DNA from: Pseudobdellovibrionaceae bacterium
GTDB taxonomy: Bacteria > Bdellovibrionota > Bdellovibrionia > Bdellovibrionales > UBA1609
NCBI GenBank assembly: GCA_020635055.1
Contig: JACKAN010000012.1
Coordinates: forward strand, 46,020 to 110,019
Length of the DNA stretch: 64,000 nucleotides
Direction of reading: 5' to 3'
The notes beneath the pieces are model-generated. The model had not been told where the DNA came from, did not search any database, and worked only from the letters and a program-made list of their open reading frames with translations. Position numbers and translations under genes: made by a program. Below are positions 54,492-62,208 of the stretch, piece after piece (within the stretch, counting starts at the first letter, position 1; each line of letters starts with the position of its first letter).

Positions 54492-55372
54492 AAATCCTTG
54501 TTTTCCGCTTTTTCTTTTTGCCCATTGTTCTCTAATTCTTCAGGTAGAAAATTTTCTTTATTGGAGTTTAAAACAACAAAGACCTCTTCCAAAGTAAAAG
54601 GATTCACAGAGGGTGTAACTGTGACTTCTTGGCTGATATCATATCGACTTTTTTCTACCTTAGTGACATTGCCTATAGTAAAGCCTTTAGGAAATATATT
54701 ATTAAGGCCACTAGTAACGATGCGATCACCTTCTTTAACATCATCATCTTGCTGTAAATAATTTAATCGACAGGCATCTTTATTTAACCCTTCAATAATT
54801 CCTCTTGCGCGGGATCTTTGTACAATTGCATCTATGGAAGCGTAGCGGTCGGTGAGCAATAGTATTTGAGAAGTATAGGCTTGGGGTTGTACAATGTATC
54901 CAACAACACCACCAATTGTAATAACAGCCATAAACTCTTTAACACCATGAGAGGTGCCACGATTAATAGTTAATGTGTTGTGATCTATAAGTAAGTCCTT
55001 ACCAATGACTTTTGCCGTTAAAAGGTTCATTTTTGTGTTTTCCTTGAAATTAAGAAGCTGATTGAGCCTTTGGTTTTCAAGTTTAAGTTCGGTAAGAGTA
55101 CCTAATTGAGCACTTAGCTCTGAGTTTTCAATTTGCAATTGTCGGTTATTCTTTTTGATGTCAACAAGGTTTAAATAAAGAGCAGTTGTACCTCTGACAC
55201 CTGAGCTGAAACCCGAATAAATGTTTTCTATAAAACCGCTTACAAAAATAAAGGGTTTAACAAACCAAGGTCTCTGAGCTGGATTATGCTCCATGTTAAT
55301 AACTACTAAAGGTATAAAAACTAAACTTAGAATAATTAGCAGTTTTTTAAGATCAAATGTAAAGTAGTTCAA
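54488..55372 (-). CDS. mreC: Rod-shape protein MreC
   Basis: A single N-terminal membrane helix (KKLLIILSLVFIPLVVIN) is followed by a coiled coil (residues about 70-105, NRQLQIENSELSAQLGTLTELKLENQRLNQLL). The MreC beta-barrel core comes next, with TAKVIGKDLLIDHNTLTINRGTSHGVKEFMAVI, GVVGYIVQ, AIVQRSRARGIIEG and GDRIVTSGLNNIFPKGFTIG. MreC positions PBP2 in the periplasm. It is the first gene of the operon. mreB, usually just upstream, is not here: the next gene is the divergent ppiD. mreD overlaps its end by four bases. Confidence 0.95.
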   Translation of the reverse strand: MNYFTFDLKKLLIILSLVFIPLVVINMEHNPAQRPWFVKPFIFVSGFIENIYSGFSSGVRGTTALYLNLVDIKKNNRQLQIENSELSAQLGTLTELKLENQRLNQLLNFKENTKMNLLTAKVIGKDLLIDHNTLTINRGTSHGVKEFMAVITIGGVVGYIVQPQAYTSQILLLTDRYASIDAIVQRSRARGIIEGLNKDACRLNYLQQDDDVKEGDRIVTSGLNNIFPKGFTIGNVTKVEKSRYDISQEVTVTPSVNPFTLEEVFVVLNSNKENFLPEELENNGQKEKAENKDL

Positions 55373-55465
55373 CGCATCCTCGCCGTATAAATAATATTAA
55401 AATTAACAGATCTCCTTGAAAAATTTAAGAAAAATAGCGATTGTATGGAGTTTAAGGAGAAAAAT

Positions 55466-56977
55466 ATGTTTGAAAAACTGCGCAAACCTGGGAGAGCTAA
55501 AAATATTTTAGCCTATGTTATTTTTGGGAGTATCTGTTTAGTGTTTGTTTTTCTTAGCAATGTACCTGGTGGTGGGGGACTTACGCCCGGTGGGCCTGTT
55601 GCTATTGTTAATAAAGAGCCAATTTTATTTTCTGATTATAGAGAGATTTACAGTCGACTTCAAGAGCAATACCGTGCGGGACTCGACACACTTCCCGCTG
55701 CGCAGCGCCAAATGTATATGGACAATTTGCGAAATGAAGCTCTTGAACAGTTAATAAACTCTCTAGTGATCTCACAAGCAGCACATGGTTTGGGCATGTA
55801 CACTTCTGACGATGAAGTGAGAGACTTTATAATGGATGTACCAGCCTTTAAAGAAGAGGAGAGATTTCGCCGAGAAAGGTACGATAACTATTTAAAATAT
55901 AGGAACATCACTGCCGAGAAATTTGAAAAAGAAATTCGCAAAGATCTGGCTAACAAGCAAATTATTAAGCAATTTGAAATGTCATTGACGCCAAGTAAAA
56001 TGGCCGTGGATTTTAATAAAAAGTTAGAGCAATATAAATTGAATGTCGCCTTCGTTAGATTTTCTGATAATCAAATAAGGAATAGTCTAAAAGTGAATGA
56101 TAAAGAACTTTTGGATTTTAGCTCTAATCCCCAAAATGATCAGGAACTAAAAGACTATTATACTACAAATAAAAATAAGTACGAGGAGCAGGAACAAGTT
56201 AAAGCCAGACATATATTAGTTAAATTTGACGAATCTAAGCCTGAAGATATTGAAAACGCCCTTAAAAAGATAAATGAAATTAAAAAGAGATCGGAAACTG
56301 AAGATTTTGCTAAATTAGCAGAAGAATTGAGCGACGACCCTGGGAGTAAAAGTAAAGGGGGAGATCTGGGTTACTTTACTCGTGGCAGAATGGTTCCCGA
56401 GTTTGAAGATGTTGCCTTTACTCAGAAACTAAATATTGTTAGCGAACCTGTGAAATCTCAGTTTGGTTATCACTTAATTAAAGTGGAAGAAAAGAAAGAG
56501 GCTACATCAAAGACATTTGAGGATGTAAAAAAAGAAGTCGCAAAAGAGTTAATTTTAGATAAAAAGCTTAAAGATCATAAAGTTGAAGTTTTAAATTGGC
56601 TAAAAGAGGGCAATGAAAAAGCTATTTCTTTATGGTTAAAACAAAATAATCTGAGCTGGCAAGACACCGGTGAATTCAGTTTAAATAGTCAATACATTCC
56701 AAAGTTATCTGGCTTAGGAGAGGGTGAAATTAAAAAATTATTTAAATTGGCTAGTGAAAAGAATAAATGGATGAATGAAATTATTGAACTGGATGGACAA
56801 AACTATCTAGTAAAATTTAACTCATTTAAAGAAAGTCCCCTGGAAGCCAAAGCAGACACTTTAATGAATTTCGAAAAGGCTAGAGATCAATCAGTTAATG
56901 ATATTTTCAAAAATTGGTTGGATGAGAAAAAAGAAGCAGCCCTAATCGAAAGGAATCCACTAGTACTTAGACAATAG
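55466..56977 (+). CDS. ppiD: PpiD/SurA-like periplasmic peptidyl-prolyl isomerase
   Basis: The ATG at 55466 behind AAGGAG is chosen over 55445. A membrane anchor (ILAYVIFGSICLVFVFLS, about residues 14-31) is followed by a SurA_N-type chaperone region (PVAIVNKEPILFSDYREIYSRLQEQY). A parvulin domain (residues about 250-340) has VKARHILVKFDESKPED, FAKLAEELSDDPGSKSKGGDLGYFTRGRMVPEFEDVAF and SQFGYHLIKVEEK. These are the PPIC hallmarks. The tail is helical. PpiD helps outer-membrane and secreted proteins fold as they leave the Sec channel. It is divergent from mreC. Confidence 0.88.
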   Translation: MFEKLRKPGRAKNILAYVIFGSICLVFVFLSNVPGGGGLTPGGPVAIVNKEPILFSDYREIYSRLQEQYRAGLDTLPAAQRQMYMDNLRNEALEQLINSLVISQAAHGLGMYTSDDEVRDFIMDVPAFKEEERFRRERYDNYLKYRNITAEKFEKEIRKDLANKQIIKQFEMSLTPSKMAVDFNKKLEQYKLNVAFVRFSDNQIRNSLKVNDKELLDFSSNPQNDQELKDYYTTNKNKYEEQEQVKARHILVKFDESKPEDIENALKKINEIKKRSETEDFAKLAEELSDDPGSKSKGGDLGYFTRGRMVPEFEDVAFTQKLNIVSEPVKSQFGYHLIKVEEKKEATSKTFEDVKKEVAKELILDKKLKDHKVEVLNWLKEGNEKAISLWLKQNNLSWQDTGEFSLNSQYIPKLSGLGEGEIKKLFKLASEKNKWMNEIIELDGQNYLVKFNSFKESPLEAKADTLMNFEKARDQSVNDIFKNWLDEKKEAALIERNPLVLRQ

Positions 56978-57000
56978 TTTGGTGGCGTGTTGTTTTGGTG

Positions 57001-57019
57001 GCGTTTCATGTTGAAACGC
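57001..57019 (+). other. Hairpin after ppiD
   Basis: GCGTTTC (57001-57007) pairs with GAAACGC (57013-57019) across a 5-nt loop, 23 nt after the ppiD stop. A directly repeated TGGTGGCG precedes it. There is no T tract, so a terminator role is uncertain. Confidence 0.4.
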
Positions 57020-57143
57020 TCAGCATGAATAATTTGAAAGCCAAATTCTGTGCCAAGAAAATAATCTCCTTATAGGACAAGTACTCTTTTTTACTCATAA
57101 ATAAGTACAAAAGTCAGATAGAATAATTGCATAAGGGGACTTT

Positions 57144-59003
57144 GTGCTTAAAGTTAATGTATCATTATTTAATCTCATAACTTTGCTTATTTTTGGGCTT
57201 ATTCCCCATCAATTGAATGCGCAATCATATGTGCAAGGCGAAGTTATTGTTAAATTAAAAAGTTCGCCACAATCCTTGCAGACTCAACAGTTTTTCAATA
57301 AAGCTCAGAGACAAAATCAATTAGTTTTAAAAAATTCTTTTTCTAAAATGAAAATGTATCATTTTGCAGGTAAGCCTGGGCAATCAGTAGAAGAATTAAT
57401 TTCTGACCTTCGAAAGGACCCCAACGTTGAATATGCTGAACCCAATTATTTTGTAAACAAAAAAGATCTACACGGATTAGAGCAAACATATACTGCTGAT
57501 GAGATAAGATCTTTGTCGGCCAATAGTCCCTATCTTACCACGGGGGCAGATATTCATGTCACCGAAGTATGGGCGTCAGTGAGTGTAAATGAAACTAAAC
57601 CTATAGTAGCTATTATTGATACGGGTTTGGATATTAATCATAGTGTTTTTTCAGATTCTAATGCTGTATGGGTAAATCAAAATGAAATTCCAAATAATGG
57701 AATTGATGATGATGGTAATGGATATATAGATGATGTGAATGGTTGGAATTTTGTTCATAATTCAGGTTATATGTTAGATGACGATGGTCATGGAACACAT
57801 GTTGCTGGAATTGTATTGAGTGTAGGACAGGATATTTTTGCAAATTCAATTGAAGAATCCAAAATTAATATTATGCCTCTTAAATTTTTAGACGCAGAAG
57901 GAGTTGGTAAAACCAGCGATGCTATCAATGCCATATATTATGCCATTGAAAATGGGGCTAAAGTTTTAAATAATTCATGGGGAGGGCCCAATTATAGCGG
58001 AGCTTTGCATGAAGCGATTGTTTATTCTTACGAACAAGGTGTAACTTTTGTCGCAGCAGCTGGAAATGCGGGCACGGATAACGACTATGTGCCGATGTAT
58101 CCCTCCTCTTATAATGTTCCACATGTTATTTCTGTAGCTGCTACTACAGATTTAGATTATCTAGCTTCTTTTTCAAATTTTGGTCACTCCTCTGTGGATT
58201 TAGGGTCTCCTGGTGTTTTCATTTTAAGCACGATTCCTGGTGGAGGTTTTGGCTCATCTTCTGGAACATCTATGGCCGCGCCTTTTATATCGGGAGTGGC
58301 AGCCATGATGTTGGTTGAGTCTCCGGAAATGTTAGGTTATCAAGTTAAAGAAATCGTATTCAATCAGGCTGATACATTACCTCAACTTAATAGTAAGCTT
58401 GCAACGGAAGCGAGAGTCAATGCCCAAGCTGCAGTTCAATTCGCTAAGTCCTCTGTAGTTACTACGAGTCAGCCTAATTATTCATTTACTAACGAAGATC
58501 GTCAACTCGCTTCAAGTTTGGCCGGTGGTGGTGGTTGTGGAATGGTTGCAAAATTATATAGTCATATGTCAAATGGCGGTGGAGGCACTCCCGGACCAGG
58601 AGGAGAAATAGGCGCTTGGTATATTATTGTTATTTTAGGAATTGTTTCTCTGCCTTTGATGTTTTTGTATTACTTGCGTTCACAACTGCCAGAAGAAAGT
58701 CGAAGACACCAACGTTTTAAAATTGATTCTGAAGTCAAAGTTAAAATTGGAGATAAAGAACTCATTGGATCTGTTAGCAGTATCTCCTTGGGTGGGGTTC
58801 AGTTGAATACAGATGCTCTACTTGAAAAGGGTTCTATTGTTACTATGATGATCTCAAGCCCAGACGGTAAGGAACAAATTGATGTCAACGGGCATATTGT
58901 TTGGAGTGAACAACAAAAAAGTTATGGTGTACAATTTGAGCGAACTACAGAGTCGCTTAAAGAAAAGATCAATCGCTGGTCTAAATCCTTAAAGCCAACA
59001 TAA
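57144..59003 (+). CDS. Subtilisin-family protease with membrane helix and C-terminal PilZ domain
   Basis: The start is GTG behind AAGGGGA. A signal peptide (ending LNAQS) is followed by an I9-type propeptide-like segment (residues 28-105, QGEVIVKLKSSPQ ... DPNVEYAEPNYF). The S8 catalytic domain has Asp 159 in AIIDTGLD, His 216 in DDDGHGTHVAG, Asn in AAAGNAG and Ser 376 in SSGTSMAAPF. A Gly-rich linker with one Cys (GGGGCGMV) leads to a membrane helix (about 491-511, WYIIVILGIVSLPLMFLYYL). A PilZ domain comes last (about 518-615), with RxxxR at 520-524 and SISLGG at 546-551. The second PilZ motif normally begins with Asp or Asn, here Ser. The topology would place the protease outside and a possible c-di-GMP sensor inside. 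Confidence 0.88.
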   Translation: MLKVNVSLFNLITLLIFGLIPHQLNAQSYVQGEVIVKLKSSPQSLQTQQFFNKAQRQNQLVLKNSFSKMKMYHFAGKPGQSVEELISDLRKDPNVEYAEPNYFVNKKDLHGLEQTYTADEIRSLSANSPYLTTGADIHVTEVWASVSVNETKPIVAIIDTGLDINHSVFSDSNAVWVNQNEIPNNGIDDDGNGYIDDVNGWNFVHNSGYMLDDDGHGTHVAGIVLSVGQDIFANSIEESKINIMPLKFLDAEGVGKTSDAINAIYYAIENGAKVLNNSWGGPNYSGALHEAIVYSYEQGVTFVAAAGNAGTDNDYVPMYPSSYNVPHVISVAATTDLDYLASFSNFGHSSVDLGSPGVFILSTIPGGGFGSSSGTSMAAPFISGVAAMMLVESPEMLGYQVKEIVFNQADTLPQLNSKLATEARVNAQAAVQFAKSSVVTTSQPNYSFTNEDRQLASSLAGGGGCGMVAKLYSHMSNGGGGTPGPGGEIGAWYIIVILGIVSLPLMFLYYLRSQLPEESRRHQRFKIDSEVKVKIGDKELIGSVSSISLGGVQLNTDALLEKGSIVTMMISSPDGKEQIDVNGHIVWSEQQKSYGVQFERTTESLKEKINRWSKSLKPT

Positions 59004-59027
59004 TCTAGCTAAAATCTGGATTATGTT
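58997..59027 (+). other. Hairpin spanning the subtilase stop codon
   Basis: AACATAATC (58997-59005, including the stop codon) pairs with GATTATGTT (59019-59027) over a 13-nt loop. An AT-rich but not T-rich tail follows. Possible terminator shared with the converging HiPIP gene. Confidence 0.45.
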
Positions 59028-59080
59028 GAAAGTAATGATTTTATTGTTTTAAATTTATAATGTTAATATTCCATTATTGT

Positions 59081-59449
59081 TCAAATTTTTCTTGTCCAAG
59101 ATATACACCAGCCATTTTCATTAACAGTAATCTCACCAAAATTAATAAGGATACATTTTCCACAACCCTCAGCAGTTTTAGTAAAAAACTGGCAGTTGCC
59201 ACATTTATCATCTTTATCTTTGCGTTTTGTGGTGCCGGCCTTAACAGCTTTGTCGATATCGGCAACATATTGAAGGCCTTTAGCTTGTGCAACAGCCTTT
59301 GCATTATTTGGATCTTTACTTTTGCCTGTAAGATCAATCAATGTTGAGCATTTTCCTGCGGCCTTTGCTATCCCAGTAAAGAAGGCCTGAGAAAAGCTGG
59401 CCAGTAAACTCAATTGCAACATATTTTTAAGAAGTTTTCTTCTTGTCAT
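59081..59449 (-). CDS. High-potential iron-sulfur protein (HiPIP)
   Basis: HiPIPs are small periplasmic electron carriers with one 4Fe-4S cluster. A twin-arginine type signal (MTRRKLLKNMLQLSLL ... AKAA) is right for a cofactor-loaded export substrate. Near the end the four cluster Cys are C-x-x-C in KCGNCQFF, then GCGKCILI and GWCISW, the HiPIP spacing. There are extra Cys beyond the four (KCSTLI and one in GCGKC). The mature length of about 95 residues is typical. It may serve a haem protein such as the di-haem lipoprotein at 1943, but no linkage is visible. Confidence 0.85.
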   Translation of the reverse strand: MTRRKLLKNMLQLSLLASFSQAFFTGIAKAAGKCSTLIDLTGKSKDPNNAKAVAQAKGLQYVADIDKAVKAGTTKRKDKDDKCGNCQFFTKTAEGCGKCILINFGEITVNENGWCISWTRKI

Positions 59450-59841
59450 AATTTCACCTCATAGTTCTAATTAAATTACTATTATAATTCTCTTTGGTTT
59501 CTGGCAATATAATGAGAATTTAAGGTGGATTACGAAAATGAAAATCCTTCTCAATAAGAAATAGATCCACTGATATGAATACGCAACACTAATGCAACAT
59601 TTTAAAACAAATTACAAACATCTGTTAAAAAATGTCATGGATTAGACAAAGTACTACTTTAAAAAACTATAAAAACCAAAAATTAGCAGTATAAAGAGTA
59701 TGAGTTACATTTATCTGTAATAGATTGAGTTTCAATGTTAGTACATTTATTGCATAAAGAAATAGTAGTATATTTATTTTTTCTACTTGTTTAATCGGAT
59801 TAAAGTAAGGCAGCTAAAATTAAGGAGCATGGAGTTCTTAA
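59450..59841. other. AT-rich divergent intergenic region, no gene seen
   Basis: No ORF, hairpin or repeat of note is seen. It should contain promoters for the HiPIP gene and for the rightward gene at 59842, whose ATG is preceded by AAGGAG 14 nt upstream. Confidence 0.5.
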
Positions 59842-60384
59842 ATGAAATCCTTTTTGGTTGTATCATTTTTTGTTTATTTAAATCACATTGCCTATGCCAA
59901 TGGGGCTATATCTGCTCCACTGGAGGGGTTTGAGCGCTATTTGCCTGGTGTTTCTGTTAAAGTGAGTGAAGAGGCTCGTGGGTTAGTGCCATTAATCTTT
60001 GAAGCCTTTGAAAGTTTAGAGCCACTACGTGAACCTATAGATGGGGGATCTCGTGCTACATTTTTTAAGAAAATATTTATAGTTGTTGGAAATGAATTAA
60101 AATTAGTTAAAATCTATGAAGAAAAATATGTAAATTCTGTAGCGAATTTAGGTTTTGGAATTTCCGGAACAATTGAATATGAATTAACTATTCCTGTGAA
60201 TGTCACATTCTATGATTTGGAAATATTCATAAAACGGAATTTCAAAGAAAAGTTAGTGAGACCTGTAATTTATAAATGGTATCATGGTGAATGGAAATGT
60301 CGTCTTTCTGAAAGCGAATTGTCTAAAAAGAGTCTTTATGAAAGTGCTAAGGAGTATTTTTTTAATAGAAGTTGTTTGGACTAA
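59842..60384 (+). CDS. Secreted protein of unknown function
   Basis: A signal peptide (MKSFLVVSFFVYLNHIAYA) is followed by about 160 mature residues of mixed alpha/beta character. They have a conserved-looking beta stretch (FKKIFIVVGNELKLVKIYEEK) and two Cys near the end (WKCRLSE, NRSCLD). No family recognised. It is the first of three rightward secreted-protein genes with gaps of more than 100 nt, so separate promoters are possible. Confidence 0.55.
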   Translation: MKSFLVVSFFVYLNHIAYANGAISAPLEGFERYLPGVSVKVSEEARGLVPLIFEAFESLEPLREPIDGGSRATFFKKIFIVVGNELKLVKIYEEKYVNSVANLGFGISGTIEYELTIPVNVTFYDLEIFIKRNFKEKLVRPVIYKWYHGEWKCRLSESELSKKSLYESAKEYFFNRSCLD

Positions 60385-60556
60385 ATATCATAGACCGCTT
60401 GCACCTCATAAATTTAACCTGGGAACTTTTTTGTGGGGTATAGCCACCCATATTTTTGAACAATATACAAAACCAAATTAATTGTAGTCGATTTATTTTA
60501 AAAAAATATTCGTCGTGCTAAAAACAGCTTTTAACAACTTAAAAAGGAGGTTTTCA

Positions 60557-60922
60557 ATGAGAGTTTTTATGGGACTAATCATGTTATTATTTTGTTCTGG
60601 TGCTTTTGCTTATCCGACAAGTGAAGTCCAATGGGGTGGTGAGTCTGACTTAGACGCTTGTGGTGCATCTGGCTATACTATGGCTGAGACGGTATTGATA
60701 ACAGAAGATTCAAATGGACTTACTTCTTTTAAAACTATTATTCCGGCGGGTACTCTAGTTACAGTTTGTGATGATGACTCTGGTTATTATGGAGTATTAA
60801 TTAATGAAGAAGGTATAGATTGTGGTGGTGGAAGTGCCATTGTTCCTGTTAGAAAAACATATGATGGGCCTTGTAAAAGTGGTTGGATTAAAAAGGTTTT
60901 TTTGCAGCTTGTTGCTGGTTAA
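60557..60922 (+). CDS. Secreted small protein resembling bacterial SH3-type domains
   Basis: AAAAGGAGG precedes the ATG at 60557, which opens a clear signal peptide (ending SGAFAYP). The 100-residue mature domain has an SH3b-like pattern: IPAGTLVTVCDDDSGYYGVLI, then a Cys-containing loop (EEGIDCGGGSAIVPV) and the closing GPCKSGWIKKVFLQLVAG. Four Cys suggest two disulfides. Bacterial SH3 domains often bind peptidoglycan. The match is by pattern recall, so the family call is moderate. Confidence 0.6.
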   Translation: MRVFMGLIMLLFCSGAFAYPTSEVQWGGESDLDACGASGYTMAETVLITEDSNGLTSFKTIIPAGTLVTVCDDDSGYYGVLINEEGIDCGGGSAIVPVRKTYDGPCKSGWIKKVFLQLVAG

Positions 60923-61045
60923 AGCAAAAATAATTCCTATAAATTAAATTTTAATAAGCAGAGTTTTTGTGATGCCTGGGTTTTATATTGAATCCCCAAA
61001 GGGAACGGATAATATTACCATATTAAAATATTTTGTGGGGGTATT

Positions 61046-61888
61046 ATGAGGTTTTTTGCTTTCATTTTTTCTGTTCTATTTTCGATAGCATGTATTGCTG
61101 CTAATTCTGATTCAGTTTCAATTTTCAAAAAATCAAAGGACGGTACCTTATATCTTGTAGATAGCAGTGAAGATTTAAGTGAATCTATTGGAAAGAAATT
61201 CACGCTTATTACTGATTCAGGGGTTACATGTGGAGAGTTAAATAAAGGTAAGAGCAAAGATACCTTAGCGGACTACGCTTGCAAGAAAGACTTCACGAGC
61301 TCTATGGTATTTGCTCCAGAGAAAAATATTTCAGCTGAGCTTCCTATTGGTTTGGTTGTGAAGGGGTGCTCAAAGTCGAGTTATAATAGTAAGGCAATAA
61401 AATGGGGATCAAGAGAAGCTAAGGAAATTGTTTCCAAGTTTCCTAACAAAAGTTATATTGGTGGTGAGATCAAGGTTTTTCAAGCTGGGAAGAAACGCTA
61501 TATTTTATTTATTGGAGTCTTTAGAAAAGGGACAGAATTAGAAGGCCAGGAGACGGGAATAAAAAATTTTGAAGGTAAATATTGGAAAGATGTTCACTTT
61601 TTTGAAGAGGGAGACGGTAAGAGTATTGTCGGTAACTTAAATTTCGAGTGTTGTGATTCACAAAAAGATCCCTTCTGTCGTCACAAAGAGCCTGCGATCC
61701 GAAATTGTACATCGATGTTTTTTGACAACAAGTTTAGTGGAGTTCTTTTGGCTTCTAACGGAGATGTGGAACCTTATGCTATTGGTTACGGGCAGGAAGG
61801 ATTACATGTAAATTTGTGGAAATTAAGAGGCAGTCAGCCAGAGAAAATTTATCATAATTCTGTTTATGCTGTAGGTGGATGCGAATAA
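61046..61888 (+). CDS. Secreted Cys-containing protein of unknown function
   Basis: The signal peptide MRFFAFIFSVLFSIACIAA includes a Cys that is not in a convincing lipobox, so Sec-type cleavage is likely. The mature 260 residues are beta-rich and contain about eight Cys (GVTCGEL, YACKKD, VVKGCSKS, FECCDSQKDPFCRH, IRNCTS, VGGCE), suggesting disulfides. GTGGGGG precedes the ATG. No known domain recognised. Confidence 0.6.
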   Translation: MRFFAFIFSVLFSIACIAANSDSVSIFKKSKDGTLYLVDSSEDLSESIGKKFTLITDSGVTCGELNKGKSKDTLADYACKKDFTSSMVFAPEKNISAELPIGLVVKGCSKSSYNSKAIKWGSREAKEIVSKFPNKSYIGGEIKVFQAGKKRYILFIGVFRKGTELEGQETGIKNFEGKYWKDVHFFEEGDGKSIVGNLNFECCDSQKDPFCRHKEPAIRNCTSMFFDNKFSGVLLASNGDVEPYAIGYGQEGLHVNLWKLRGSQPEKIYHNSVYAVGGCE

Positions 61889-62208
61889 GAATATTTTAGA
61901 TAACCCAGATAAGTATCTCAACGTAAGCGCCTCATCGCAACTGACTTTTACCCACAAATTGGTCTGATCCCTTAAACATTCTCAAATCTACCACCTAGAC
62001 ATTAAGTACAATGTGACTCCCCAGAATTGTGCATACTCTACAGGGCTCTGAGTATTTGAAATTTAATTTCTACAAACAAGTTTATGTTAGTTAAATAAGA
62101 GTGATTATTTTGCCACATTCAAGAATTAGCCTCTGTATAAACTTAATCTAATTCTTACTGCAAACATATAGTCTGCGAATCAAAGCTTCGGAACTATATA
62201 GGTTAACA
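61889..62208. other. Convergent intergenic region, no feature seen
   Basis: There are 320 bases between converging genes with no open frame, strong hairpin or repeat. Not clearly a decayed gene. Confidence 0.4.

Noticed and set aside
60284..60481. Plus-strand ORF of 65 codons after the 59.8-kb gene
   Set aside because: Mostly the shifted frame of the preceding gene with no start signal.
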